This document shows, in pieces, positions 1 through 10,800 of a stretch of 64,000 nucleotides of DNA (position 1 is its first letter; every line of letters starts with the position of its first letter). Under the pieces are notes generated by a model, which was given only the letters and a program-made list of their open reading frames with translations, was not told where the DNA came from and did not search any database. Location of the stretch: contig CAUYUJ010015516.1 in the NCBI GenBank assembly GCA_963575745.1, positions 455,932 to 519,931 of the forward strand, written 5' to 3'. Made by a program: the position numbers and the translations under genes. The stretch is from Prorocentrum cordatum. Its lineage: Eukaryota > Sar > Dinophyceae > Prorocentrales > Prorocentraceae.

Positions 1-30
1 ATCGTGAACGATTGTTGGGTTTACACTGGT

Positions 31-136
31 TCCTCCTCCTCCTGCTCCTCCTCCTTTTCGTTGTCCTTCTCCCCCTCCCCTTCCCCCTCCTCCACCTTCT
101 CCTCCTCCTCATTATCCTCATCCTCATCAGCATCAG

Positions 137-235
<99 letters not shown>

Positions 236-256
236 TAGCATCATTAGCATCATTAG

Positions 257-293
<37 letters not shown>

Positions 294-388
294 GTCATCA
301 TCATCAGCATCATCATCACCATCATCAGCATCAGCATCAGCATCAGCATCATCATCACCATCACCATCACCATCACCATCACCATCAC

Positions 389-432
<44 letters not shown>

Positions 433-702
433 ACATCATAATCATAATGATCATCATCATCATGCTCATGCTCATGCTCCTGCTCCTCCTCCTCCTCTTC
501 CTCCTCCTCCTCCTCGTCCTCCTGTTCCTGTTCCTGCACCTGATCCTGCTCCTGCGTCTCCTCCTCCTCCTTTTCCTCCTCCTCCTCGTCTTCCTCCTCC
601 TCCTCCTCGTCCTTCTCCTCCTCCTCCGCCTCCTCCTCCTCCTTTTCGTCCCTTTTTCCTTTTCCTCCTCCTCCTCCTCCTCCTCCTCTTCGTCCATTCG
701 TT
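31..702. repeat. TCC/TCA trinucleotide tract
   Basis: TCC-rich at both ends with a long TCA (ATCATC) core from about 115 to 470, broken by GCA and ACC variants. All three frames of both strands stay open here (poly-Ser, poly-Ile/Leu, poly-Asp/Glu), so the open frames are a product of the repeat and not evidence for a gene. Confidence 0.95.
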
Positions 703-831
703 TTCCTTATACATAACTTCCCCCTGTCGCACCCCGAGGCCAGTGCTTTTAGAGCGGCCCACGCGTTTCGCATGACTCTTCACCTACGACCCTGAAATTC
801 AAACAAAAAAAAAAAAAAAAAAAAAAAAAAA
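697..831. repeat. TCC-associated dispersed unit, copy A, ending in poly(A)
   Basis: A non-repetitive unit of about 105 bp follows the TCC tract and contains CACCCCGAGGCC and TTTTAGAGCGGCC. It ends in a run of 27 A at 805-831, after which a new TCC tract begins. Related units lie at 1036-1250 and 11450-11665. The terminal A-run could be a retroposition tail or simple slippage; I cannot tell which. Confidence 0.6.
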
Positions 832-835
832 CACA

Positions 836-1035
836 TCCTCCTCCTCTTCCTCCTCCTCCTCCTTTTCCTTTTCCTCCTCCTCCCCTTCCTCCTCCTCCTC
901 CTCCTCTTCGTCCTCCTCGTCCTCCTCGTCCTCCTCCTCCTGTTCCTCATCCTCCTCCTCCTCGTCCTCGTCGTCGTCGTCCCCCTCCTCCTCCTCCTCA
1001 TTTTCCTTTTCCTCCTCCTCCCCCTTCGTCCTCCT
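836..1035. repeat. TCC trinucleotide tract
   Basis: Imperfect TCC repeats with CGT interruptions directly follow the poly(A) run. Confidence 0.9.
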
Positions 1036-1250
1036 TTCGTTTTTTGTCCGAATATATTTCCCCGGTCGCACCCCGAGGCCCGTGTTTTTAGAGCGGCCAG
1101 GGCGTTTCGCCTGTGACTCCCTCACCACTTATAACCCTCAAGCGTAAAACCTGACAACAGCTTCACAGATGGAGGGCGGGTCGTTATCATCATTTGGCTA
1201 TCGTCTTATCGCCGCGCACATTCGTTTAGACAATTGCAAGAGCTTCGCGA
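1036..1250. repeat. TCC-associated dispersed unit, copy B
   Basis: It shares with copy A the block GGTCGCACCCCGAGGCC and the block TTTTTAGAGCGGCCAGGGCG. It shares with copy C (11450-11665) the downstream blocks CAGCTTCACAGATGGAGG and CGCCGCGCAC followed by TTCG and TTTA. The copies are diverged, and each starts at the 3' end of a TCC tract. Confidence 0.55.
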
Positions 1251-1372
1251 AGAAATTACAATAATTTCACGGTATGAGGGAAAATGATTTAATAGATTGC
1301 CACATCATTGATGACACGGGCACTGTTGTGACCATGTAAAAAGGGCAACATGGGATCATGATCGCATCGTAA

Positions 1373-1420
1373 CTGCTCTCCTTTCTCCTCTTCCTATAGT
1401 AGTACACTGCTCAGGTAAGT
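1373..1420 (+). other. strong paired splice signals around a 12-15 nt micro-exon-like segment
   Basis: A pyrimidine-rich stretch ends in TTCCTATAG, followed by 15 nt (TAGTACACTGCTCAG) and then a consensus donor CAG|GTAAGT at 1411-1420. No coding sequence is recognisable on either side, so this is only a signal pair. The TCC-rich background makes chance pyrimidine tracts common. Confidence 0.25.
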
Positions 1421-2216
1421 CATCAATGTACGTGATGTATCCCGAAATTCCACGGCTATACGAGTATGATGGTGTCCGTTAAGCTTAGGCGACTAACAAT
1501 ATATGAGGGGGCCAGCAGCCCGGGGGAGGGCGCGCGCGCGCCGGGCGTGCGGGCCGCAGTCTTCCTCTTCAGCCATCCCACAACAGCTGCGACGAAACTG
1601 TGGGTCAAGAGTGGGCACGGGGGGACGACTGAATCACCCCCCCCCGCGGCCGGCCCGGCGACCTCCACTGTCGCGGGCGGACGAACCTGATGTACGTACC
1701 GCCCCGAATTTTTAGTATAAGCGTCTTAACGCGCCAAGCCCGGCTGACAGCCCTCCCATTGTCTGGCTCGCCGTGCGAAAGACGCGGTTGCATAGACATA
1801 TGGACATATCTGAGCCGCAAAAATCAGTCTCGAAGGGGCTCTGTCGGCATGGCCGCTTTTCTCCTCGCTCTCTCCCTCTCACCCTCACCTGTGATCACGT
1901 GAGCGCCAGCTGTCATTGGTCCAGATGTCCAAGCTCCATGTCCACGATGACCACGAAATCGCGGCGCCTCCCTGCCACGGGGTGGGAGAATCCGTAGTCT
2001 GCTGCTCCGCGTCGGCACACGCGCGCAATGGGCGAGACGCCCTGTCTTCATCTGCCCCGCGCAGCGCTGCGTCTGCCTCAGCACGCCGTTGAGCATCCTG
2101 ACACCGAAAGTCACAGGCCACAGGAGGCCGCACAGCAGGCATGGAACTCCAAGAAGCTCCCCCGCGCTGTGGGACCTGCCCCGCTGCGTTGCGATTTCAG
2201 CTCGGCGCCGCCTGGA
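1421..2216. other. no gene recognised
   Basis: GC-rich unique sequence with short overlapping open frames of about 60-95 codons on both strands. None has a recognisable motif, and no repeat structure stands out. Confidence 0.5.
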
Positions 2217-4301
2217 TTATCGTTGATCATCTGGTGCTCGTCGGAATGGCCTCTTTGATCCCTTGCAGCTGCCCTCGTTGTCCTTTCCCTTGCCCGCTGC
2301 GTCGCCCGCCGCCCTCGCTGCCGTAGAGCGGCCCCCAGGCCGCGCAGAGCGCGGCCGCTCGGCGCCCTTGGCAGATGGCCCGCGAGATGCTGCGGCAGCC
2401 CCGACATAGTCGGCTGGCGCGCCCGCACTCGTTGCACGCGCCTTAGGCCCTCTGCGGAACTCTGCCCGCGGCCAGTAGTCCGCAATCTCCGCCGCCATGG
2501 CAGCCTTCAGACTGGCAAGCGGTTCAATGTCCCTCGTTCCCAGAGCCGCCATGCACCGCGCGGACGAGCCGCAGCTTGGTTCCTCTTGGCGGCGCCACGC
2601 TGGATGGGTGTAGTCCCAGTCGAAGGGGTTCAGCATGGCTTGGCCATCCTCTCTCATCAACCTCCTACTGATGCGTGGCCGCAACTCCTTCGGGGGAACC
2701 ACCGCCCCCTTCCCTGCCGCCGGCGTGCCGAAGTGGGTGATCTGGACCTTGATCCACCTACGAGCCAACGTCCGTCTTCTCAAGCTTGTAAAGGTTCTGC
2801 TGCGCAGGTAATTCGTCGTCTGGGGACGTAGGCAACCAAGCAAAGACCGTTATAATGTTGCTCTGGAAACCAATCTTGTTGGGCGTTGACTCTGCGTAGG
2901 GCAGTTCCCGGAGCACCAGCCTTTTTCCACGTCTTATGCGTCCTTGCCTGCACGCGATCGGCGTCTGCCTCAGCCCACCTCTTCGCCCCTGGGTCGCGGA
3001 CATAATCCAGGCGAGCCATGTCGTCCAGACCGATATCCTCGTAGACAACCTTGGGCTCGAGATCATCGGTGTCGGAAATGCGGGCCCCGCACTTAGTCCA
3101 GCACGCGAAACACGTCAGCGCCCCGATCCGATTGCGGCAGCCATTGCCGCGCAGAAGGTACCCGTCGCCCCACATGTCAGAGGCGCACGGGGGCGAGCTT
3201 ATCACCGATGTCCTAGTTGGGCATGCGATGCAGCTCGTGATGCTGCCCAACTCGCTCGACGCAGGCCGAACCGAAGTCGGGATGGACATGGGGCGCCGCG
3301 AAACGTCGGTCACAAATCGACCAACGTCCACGACGCCCGTGCACGCTGAATTCCCGACACAGAATCTTGCGAATCTCGCTCCACTTGGGGCGGACAATGT
3401 CCTCGAATACACAGGGCTCAAACGAGAGCATGCGCAGCTCCGATGGCGGGCGCGGGCCATCCAGACCGAAAACACTGGCATCCAAAGCCTGGCCAACCAC
3501 TGCTCTCGCCCATCCTCCTGGTCTGAGCCACCTTGGCAGCTCTCTGGGCATTTCGCCGTGCTCGCCGGTCTGAATCTTTTCGACCAATGTCTGTGCCCCG
3601 AAGAAAAAACCCACTCACCACTCCAAACGACGACATCGTTTGGGGGGTCGTGCAGTCCGAGCTCGGTCGGCGGGCAGGTAACGAAGCGATACTGACAAAC
3701 TCCGTGGAGATCGCGCGTCGGTGGTTCGAGGTGTCCGGCCATAGACCGCTTCGTGACGGTGCCGCACAGGGGAACGGCAATGGCCTGATGAAAGAACCAC
3801 GCCGCCGCGTCGCACCTGATGCACGCGCGCTTCGGGTCTATGGCCCGAGCGAAATGGCCCTTGCAGGCGCGGGACATCAACGGCGCTGTAGCCATAGGGG
3901 CCATCCCATGCACCCCCGCGTCGACATCGTCGTCCTCTGTGGGCTTGCACCCAAAACTGTCTCCCCAGTCGTCGGGGGGGCAATGGGCAAGGGCATGCAT
4001 GAAAAGTGCCCATGCTTTACCATGGCCCTCATCGCCCAGCATCTTGACGACAACGCACGCCTCGACCCACCCCTGAGATGCGGACGCGGGCCGCACTCTG
4101 CATCGCTAAGTTGGCTCTGAGCAAGACCAGGCGCCCATCTTCCTCTACGTCCATGCCCGAATACCACGCCGGCATGCGTCGTTCACCGGCCAAACTCATT
4201 GGGATAAGGCGGAACTCGCGCGATGGGAGGCAGCGTGGCTTGCCTGTTGTGAAGCGGGCATGCAGACAACGTCGAGCCTCGGCGCCGTCTTCAACACTCA
4301 A
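2217..4301 (-). pseudogene. decayed unidentified coding sequence, distal part
   Basis: Long minus-strand stretches read like protein but change frame several times. One open frame runs 4096-2780, but its middle (about 3614-3213) reads better in another frame, and the frame at 2843-2217 continues past its end. Visible pieces include a Cys pair in CIRCDAAAWFFHQAI, a GYLLRGNGC segment followed by CFACWTKCG, and an acidic piece TDDLEPKVVYEDIGLDD. I do not recognise the family. Together with the minus-strand pieces up to 7407 it looks like one long decayed gene or mobile-element relic, although some breaks could be sequencing errors. Confidence 0.4.
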
Positions 4302-4488
4302 ACCTCAAAAGAATTCAAAGAATGGGCCGCCAACCAATCCCCGCGCCCACTCAACCGTCCGCTTCTCCAATCCACTGTCTCTCTTCTCGCGGTCTTCGAA
4401 GGCTCTGGGGCAGTGTCGCGGTATTATTCCAGCCTCCGTGCCAACTCACTTGGGGTGGCACGTCGTGCTCCGTCGTCCTCGTCTTCGA

Positions 4489-5401
4489 TCAGCGGAGCGC
4501 CATGCTCGTCCTACTCGGCGTGTTCTGTCTCTCCCAGGTCCTTATCCCCCTGCTGGTGCTCGCTGATCGGAAACTGCTCACTTTTGGGCGGCGTCGGAGC
4601 CCCGCAATGACAGACGCACTTCGACATGAAAGCGCGAGGCAACTTGTCGGATATAATATCCCTAGGAATCGGCCCAGGCGGATCAATGCGAAGTATAGCC
4701 TCGGCATACTGTTCCGCTTCTTCGCCCTGCCTCTCGTCTGATTTGACTCGTCCTCTTCGTCCGCCAGGCTGTGGATCGCGACCTGAACCCGGCGAACTGC
4801 CTGGCCGCCAAGAGGCGGATGGTTGTTTTCGTCAGACACATCCAGACTGACCAACTCTGGGCCCTCCTGAACGGGCGGTTGCCTATGCTTGGGTCTGGCA
4901 CCCTCGAACGGGCCCCTGGTCTTGAGCAGGCGGGGCAATGTCCGCGGGTGAAGGAACACGCGGGGCAACCGCCGCATGGCCCTGCGCCCCCCCTTCCATG
5001 CCCGCGGCGGAAGACTGCCCTCGCTCGATCTGGGGGCGTTCCGAATCGACTTCCACGCTCGCGGCGGAAGATTGCCCTCGCTCATTCTGGGGGCGGTCCG
5101 AGTCCACAGACACTGGCGTCAAACTGTCAGTCGCCTCAGTCAGCTCCGCCGCGCCCTCGTCGATCTCAGTCCGGCGCCACCTTTCAATGAACCTCTTCTC
5201 GCGGGCAGAGATCCCCGCGGGGGCGTCGCGATTGCGCGCGTCAGCCCTGCGCGGATATGCGCGCTGGCGGGGATTGCGCCGGTCGGCGCGCAGCGCGGCA
5301 TCGGGTCTTTCGCAGTAGCCGCACGAAGCCGCCAGGTTAAGCAACGATAGCCTCGCTTCGAACCCTCGCGCACCCCCCCCCTGTAAGACGCGCAGTTTCA
5401 T
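4489..5401 (-). pseudogene. decayed unidentified coding sequence, middle part
   Basis: The frame starting at 5401 (ATG, MKLRVLQGGG) gives 172 codons and contains a duplicated segment of about 19 residues with core ERGQSSAA. It then passes into the overlapping frame that ends at 4489. The reading changes frame again before joining the distal part (2217-4301). No family is recognised. The internal duplication is visible in the DNA as two copies of CGCGGCGGAAGA about 60 bp apart near 5000-5070. Confidence 0.3.
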
Positions 5402-5533
5402 CCAAGTTGAGGACAGATGTATACCTGCCCAGTACGGGACATAACCCCCTTTACCATCAGCGGGCGTCCCTCGGTCAACGGCCTCGCGTCGCCCATCGGG
5501 GGCGGTCGACGGAACGGCGCCCTCTCCCGAGGA

Positions 5534-6200
5534 TCATGCGGCGGCGTGGCTGGGGGAGAAGAAGGACCCAGCTCCTTCGAAGGGGGGCGAAGTCTGGCGC
5601 GCGCATGGCAAATCCTCCTGAACCCCGCTCCTCCAAGGTCCCCCCAGCTCGAGCGCAGGCGCGCCTCCCCGGGTGGATGGTCTCACGATTGGCCATTGTC
5701 TAAGCGTGGATGTTCTCGCCGTCGGTCCGGGCGAATCGATGCCGGACTTCTTGCCGAAACGGACCCCTCCTCTCATCATCCTCAGCGCCGCCTACTTCTG
5801 CGTGGTCGCCAGCTCTGGATCAGGCGCAACACCTCTTTGGCCCATGTCACCATTCTCTCCTTCAGGGGCCGACGGATTCATCAACTTATAAGTTGTGAAG
5901 TCTCCGATCGAATACTGCGCCCAGCGGTGCCCACCTCCACCTTTGCTGGGATGACGTTGCGCATCTCGAGCTTCAGCATTCTGTCATAGCGGACCAGGGT
6001 GTTCACGTGCGGAGGTACAGAGCGCTCTCTATAGAACTGGTATGTCTCCATCCCTGTTGCCCAATCCATCTCACCAACCCAAGGCAGTCCAATGTCTGCA
6101 GCAAATGCTAGGAGGCGTTCGATGAGCAACTTCCTGCCGTCACGAATATCCTGAACCTGCTCTCGCTGCCGTGGACTGCGCAGTCCCCGACGAGCCCCCC
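5534..6200 (-). pseudogene. decayed unidentified coding sequence, proximal part
   Basis: The clearest protein-like run is about 6190-5885 on the minus strand (RDGRKLLIERLLAFAADIG, then METYQFYRERSVPPHVNTL). It is followed after a frame change by 5890-5534, which includes one in-frame stop near 5795. It is in the same orientation as its neighbours at 4489-5401 and 6721-7407. No conserved motif is recognised. Confidence 0.35.
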
Positions 6201-6299
6201 GAAACTGCACCTTGCTGTCGGTGCTCTCAGGGCCATGGCCCTCCATGCGCTGCGCCGCCCCCCGCGCGCGCCAGAAGGGCGCGCCCCCCCCCCCGCGCG

Positions 6300-6352
6300 A
6301 AATCCCGCCCCCCCCGCCCCCCCCCCCCCCACCACACACACACACACACACA
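6300..6352. repeat. poly(C) and CA repeat
   Basis: A C-rich run (about 6300-6332) passes into (CA)n at about 6333-6352. It interrupts the decayed minus-strand coding unit and accounts for the poly-Gly and Cys-Val open frames on the minus strand. Confidence 0.85.
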
Positions 6353-6720
6353 CTGAGGCGAAGGGGCCTGGATCGACGCAGCGGCGAAATAAAGCTCGAA
6401 CGCATCTCCGCGCGACGCCTCGGCACGGGGCGACCACGGCCCCTTGGCGTGTGTTTGCGGAGGTGCAGCGAAATACAAGCGGGGGGCAGTGCGCATTAGA
6501 CTCTGAGGATGCGAGCAACAATGCTGCCTGTTCTCCCCCGCGCCCACGGCTTTGGATCCCCCGGGCTCCGAGAGCGGAGCCAGAATCTGAAAATCGCACG
6601 TCGCCGCCAGCCCGTCGTTGAAAACTCGGCCGCTTGGGAGTTGATGGCGCGCTGCCACGGGATGCTCGAGGAGTCCTCGAAGGCGCGCGCCCCATCCGCA
6701 GACGCGTTGGAGGTTGTACA

Positions 6721-7407
6721 ATGCTGATTATTCCTCCGTCTCGCTCTTTGGAAGCATCGAAGACGCCCGCGCTGAGCACTGCACCGAGCCTGTTGATGCT
6801 GATCGCGCGCGAATAGAACTTTCACCCCTCGCTCCTTTCGTAGCTGGGCGGACAATCGAATGGCAAAGTAACAATTGCGTGTTCTTGTTGACCATCAACC
6901 ACAAGCCCCGTAATGTCAAAAAAATCGCATAGCGTCCCTGACACGCCGTTGTCACCTTGTACAGACGCCTCGCACACAGCCGCTCAATTACTGATCGGGC
7001 GAGGTATTCTTTGGTAGGCGTTTGGCAGCTGCCAGCCAGGCGAGACGTCGTCTGGCATCAGCTGGCGGTCCGGCCCCTGTGGCATCGATGGAACATGCGA
7101 CAGTCGCAACTCTATCGGGGGCGGCCTCTCTGCCTATCCGTATACCCTTGTTCTCAGTCGTCTCGATCGTGTCAGGCCCGATAGTGATTGGCTTCTGGTG
7201 TGGCTGGCTCGACTCGGAGGCACGGGGGCAAACTATAGCTCTCCCGTCGACGTTGCAAGTCGGGCTGGCCTCCTTGCTTCCATCCGCGATGCGGAAGCGA
7301 GAGTCCTCGAACAAAGAGCCCGGTATCTTTTGCAAGTCCTCCACCAGGCTTCTGCCCCACGTGTTCGGGGCGTCGTTGGCATAGCCAACGCGAGCCCCGT
7401 ATGGACG
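6721..7407 (-). pseudogene. unidentified minus-strand coding relic
   Basis: From a possible acceptor (TTAG|CGTCC at 7407) a good frame runs to about 6990 (GYANDAPNTWGRSLVEDL, DSRFRIADGSKEAS). After a one-frame change, 6985-6830 reads SVQGDNGVSGTLCDFFDI and VDGQQEHAIVTLPFDCPP, and after an in-frame TGA it continues in the same frame to about 6725. The composition looks like protein but I know no family for it. It is probably the upstream part of the same decayed unit as 2217-6200. Confidence 0.35.
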
Positions 7408-7704
7408 CTAACCGGGTTATGCGCCGTTGATACACCTCTTTTCAATAATGCTTCCATGCACCAGTTCATCCTGTCGTCACACGTTATCTCGCGGAACGCA
7501 AATTGCCATCAGGCAACATTGCTAGAAAAGAGAGGCGATCTTCTCTCTGCACCCCCCATTGAATTACCAATCACCCGCCGGATGAAGGAATTCCCATCGA
7601 AGGGTCTGGACATCACGGACTCCCTGGCCGCGCCGAGGCCGAAGTCCCGTCCTGGGCACGCCCAGAGGAGCACGGGCCGTCACTTACGCGGATGTGGCGG
7701 TTCG

Positions 7705-8303
7705 CCTGCACGCGAGGCCCACGCCTCTGTGCCGAGCTGGGCGGAAGTCCGTACCCGCCGCGGCGGGGGGCCGCGCTCGGCTGCGGACGCTCCCGGTACG
7801 AGGACGGGAACGGCGCCGCGGACGGAAGGCGGGATTGAAAGCGCCGGCGCCCCTGCCCGTGCACCGAAGACACGCGCTGGGCGTGTTCGGAGAAGCAAGG
7901 GCCACGCGGGTGGAAGCTTGCCCGCACGCGAGGCCCCAGGGGGCCGTCCCGAGCTGGGCGGAGGTTTCCTCCTCCTCCTCCTCCGCCTCCTCCTCGCCCT
8001 CCTCATCCTCCGCCTCCTCCTCCTCCTCCTCCTCCTCCTCCTCCTCCTCCTCCTCCTCCTCCTCCTCCTCCTCCTCCCCCTCCCCCTCCCCCTCTTCCTC
8101 CTCCTCCTCCTCCTCCTCCTCCGCCTCCTCCTCCTCCGCCCTCCGCCTCCTCCTTTTCGTCCTCGTCCCCCTCCTCCTTTTCCTCCTCCCCTCGTTCTCT
8201 TCCTATTCCTCCCCCTCTGGAGGCTCCCGGCACGGGGACGGAGGAGGAGCCGCGGACGGAGGGCAGGCTCGAGGAAGTCGCCGCCCCTGCCCGTGGGCTC
8301 GCG
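7705..8303. repeat. diverged segmental duplication split by a TCC tract
   Basis: Block A (7705-7755, containing GCACGCGAGGCC and GAGCTGGGCGGA) recurs at 7921-7972. Block B (7789-7866, containing GCCGCGGACGGA and CGCCCCTGCCCGTG) recurs at 8223-8303. In the first copy A and B are separated by about 35 bp of unique sequence; in the second they are separated by the 240-bp TCC tract. Confidence 0.6.
7966..8206. repeat. TCC trinucleotide tract
   Basis: Nearly pure TCC with CCC and CGC interruptions. It lies between the two blocks of the second copy of the flanking duplication. Confidence 0.95.
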
Positions 8304-8654
8304 GATCCACCCGCATTGCCCAAACGGAAAAACCGGCGCCTGCGGCGGGGTCGCTGCGCACGTTTAAAAAGAGAGGCGCATGCGGCGGGCTTCTTCAGAG
8401 CCTCGCAAAAGGCCGACGTGCCCGCCGCCCCCTTACTCTTCTTACTCTTATCCTCACCTGCGGGGTGCCACGTACTATTCGAGATTCACTCGACGCCACA
8501 GGGGGCGCGGTTCCCAGGAGCTGAGGCACTCTAAGTGCAAGCGCTGCCACCGAAGTCTTTCGTCCCGGCATCCCTTGTGGGAAGTCCATGCGAGGGGTGC
8601 CGCCCTGACCAGCCCTGTGAAACTCGCCCCCCTCTTCTCCATTCTGGAGTTGCG

Positions 8655-8885
8655 CACATCCACCTCCTCCTCCTCCTCCTCCTCCTCCACCTCCTCCTCC
8701 TCCTCCTCCTCCTACCCCTCCTCCTCTCCCCCTCCTCCCTCGCCCTCTCCCTCGCCCTCTCTCTCTTCCTCTCCCTCGCCCTCTCCCTCCTCCTTTCCCT
8801 CCTCCTCCTCCTTTCCCTCCTCCTCCCTCCTCCTCCTCCTCCTCCTCCTCCTCCTCCTCCTCCTCCTCCTCCTCACCCTCCTCAC
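8655..8885. repeat. TCC/CCCTCT pyrimidine tract
   Basis: TCC repeats pass into CCCTCGCCCTCTCC-type repeats and back to TCC. It lies just downstream of the last CAP-Gly exon of the minus-strand gene. Confidence 0.95.
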
Positions 8886-8987
8886 CCTCCCTTTCAGACT
8901 GGACGTCAGCATGGCGACCCCGCCGACTCTGTCGGGGCTGCCCGCAACTGCGTAACCACATCCCAGGGCGAAGGGTACCGCGGGACC

Positions 8988-9482
8988 CTATGGGCTGGCA
9001 CCCCTAAGGGCCCCACAGCTCAACGGCGCAGCAGGACCCCACTCCGCGACCAGAGTTTCTGGCCTGGTGAAGAGGCCCATCTGCGGGACGCAGGTGAAAT
9101 AGCGCTCGCCCTTCACCGAACCGTCGTTCTTGCCGTCCAGGGTGTCCAGCTCCTGGGAGCAGTATCCGAACAAAAGTCAAACTCTGCGCGACCACAATCA
9201 GGAATATCCCTTCGGCTGACGGTGTCCACGCTCAACTCCATGGAATGGCATACAATCCAAAGAATCCCACAAGCCTTCTTGGCTGAAGTGGTTTAGAGCG
9301 GTTCCTCATCCATCCTCCCCCTTCTTCCCCATATTCGAGGGGTTTACCACTCCTCCTGCCTCACCCTCCTGGGTCCAGACGGGGGCACTCCTGGGTCCAG
9401 ACGGGGGGCTCGCCCGAGCGCGGTGGCGGAATCGCGCGGCACCGCCGCTGGATTTGCGTGATATATATATATATATATATAT

Positions 9483-9525
<43 letters not shown>

Positions 9526-9928
9526 CATGTACATATGCACATACGTACATGCATATATGTATATATGTGTGTATATATGTATAAGTGTGTGTACATATAT
9601 ATATATATATATATAACATACGCGTGTGTGGCGTTTGCGCGCTTTTGCGCTCGGAGCTCCACACCCGCCCACATGCCAGTCGAGAACTTCGTCTGGCCGA
9701 AGAAGCGGAGTGTGCCCTGGCACGGGTCCGAACAGGGCACAGAACCAATACCTCCACCTCCCCCTCCCCACGCCACCCTCATCCCCCACTCCTCATTCCC
9801 TGCAGCGGTGTGGGGGGGAAGGCGGCACGGGTTCTGAAAATCTTTCACCGCGGGACCTTGAGCTGACCAGGATTGACGACGACGCGCCCGCCGACGACGA
9901 CGCCAGGAGGCAAGTCCTCGAGCGGCAT
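8988..9928 (-). CDS. CAP-Gly domain protein, three visible exons
   Basis: A spliced minus-strand gene. Exon 1 (9928-9857) begins ATG (MPLEDLPPG) and reads [12 protein letters not shown]; a GT-AG intron of 140 bp follows (9717-9856). Exon 2 (9716-9660) reads [20 protein letters not shown] 507-bp intron (9153-9659) has a GA donor and CCCAG acceptor. Exon 3 (from 9152) reads [19 protein letters not shown], then FTRPETL. Both introns are phase 0 and the joined exons rebuild a full CAP-Gly domain, including the GKNDG signature that binds the C-terminal EEY/F of tubulin or EB proteins. Unspliced, exon 3 stops at 8988 (protein of about 97 residues); a GT at 9050 could instead be a further donor. The role is likely microtubule or tubulin binding. 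It is too short to assign to CLIP, dynactin or a tubulin cofactor. Confidence 0.8.
9461..9615. repeat. TA/TG microsatellite inside CAP-Gly intron 2
   Basis: (AT)n and (GTATATAC)-type repeats fill most of the 507-bp intron between exons 2 and 3 of the CAP-Gly gene. Confidence 0.95.
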
Positions 9929-9978
9929 CCCGCAGCGCTGGGCCTCGGCCGGTCTGTCAAGCAATCCGCGCTCGCGTG

Positions 9979-9999
9979 CTTGAGCCGAGACACCTACGG
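9979..9999 (-). other. degenerate relict dinoflagellate spliced-leader sequence
   Basis: On the minus strand this 21-nt site reads CCGTAG, then GTGTCTC, then GGCTCAAG. The dinoflagellate spliced leader has the same 6-nt and 8-nt ends separated by the same 7 nt, so 16 of 21 positions match, including 14 flanking positions without error. It lies 50 nt upstream of the CAP-Gly ATG. Known family behaviour: trans-spliced mRNAs that are reverse transcribed and reinserted carry such relicts upstream of their genes. Confidence 0.6.
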
Positions 10000-10240
10000 A
10001 CAGTTCGCCGGGGGGTGGCGAGGCCAGGGCGTGCGGTCGAGCGCCACAAGAGCCGTTTTGCAGCTCCTTTTCGTACGATGGTCAAAGACCTAAGAAGGAT
10101 CCGCCGCCGTACTGTGCCGTTGGCACTGAGTTGAGCGTCCTCAGGTCTCTTCGAGTTCTCCGAGGTGAGTGCGGTCTGAGGAGGTAAATCACTCCTGTTC
10201 CAAAGACACTCTTCCCTTCGGGGAGGGGTATCCTGCCTCC

Positions 10241-10305
10241 CCCCCTCCTCCCCGAGTTTTTGTTGGGGAGGAGTCGCGATGTATCAAGGAGGTATTTTTC
10301 CTCCC
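10241..10305. other. two short GC-rich hairpins
   Basis: CTCCTCCCC and GGGGAGGAG flank an 11-nt loop at about 10243-10271. A second small stem (GGAGG, TATTTTT, CCTCC) lies about 20 bp further on. No gene is recognised between 10000 and 10525. Confidence 0.5.
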
Positions 10306-10524
10306 AGATGCCCCACAAGATGGCGCAAGATAGCTAACATTGTCTCAGCATGGCTTCCACATACCTACAACAGGCCCCAAAAGTACCACAGGACAGCTCC
10401 AAGTGTTATCGGAGTCCTCCAACACTTCCCCGAGAAACCAACACGCATCAACTGCCTAATGGAATTCAATGATTGTTGCCGTCTCGCCGTTTCGCTTCCC
10501 ATGCAGCTTTGAGGCTATAAGATG

Positions 10525-10795
10525 GCCCAAGAGAACCCTAACGTGTTCCCAAGAAGCCCCCCAAGATCGCCCAAGAGCGTTCCAAGAGGGCCCCAAGAAA
10601 GCTCCAAGATGGCCCAAAGAGGCCTCCAAGCCTCCCAAAAAGGCCCCCAAGACGCCAGAGACCCCAAAACGAGACCCACGAGACCCCCGAAGACCCTACA
10701 AGATAGCCCCGAGAGTGGCCCCACGAGGGCCGCGAGGGCGCGCCAAGAGGACTCCAATGGGCCTCCAGAAGACCCCAAGACGGCTGCCAGAGTCT
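10525..10795. repeat. degenerate CCAAGA-based minisatellite
   Basis: CCAAGA or CCCAAGA recurs roughly every 10-14 bp with variable spacers. The same degenerate theme recurs at 13195-13345 and 14696-14756. Its minus-strand reading gives Leu/Gly/Trp-rich open frames (LLG, WGPLGG) that I regard as artefacts. Confidence 0.7.
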
Positions 10796-10800
10796 TAGTC

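Noticed and set aside
4-773. Long overlapping open frames (poly-Ser, poly-Ile/Leu, poly-Asp/Glu)
   Set aside because: All are products of trinucleotide repeats; every frame is open in such tracts.
3880-3900. Second spliced-leader-like site (CTGTAGCCAT...)
   Set aside because: Only the CCAT part matches; the GGCTCAAG end is missing, and the stretch fits the minus-strand protein reading.
10515-10798. Leu/Gly/Trp-rich frames (LGGLLG, WGPLGG), also at 13114-13440
   Set aside because: Generated by the degenerate CCAAGA minisatellite; several frames give similar peptides.
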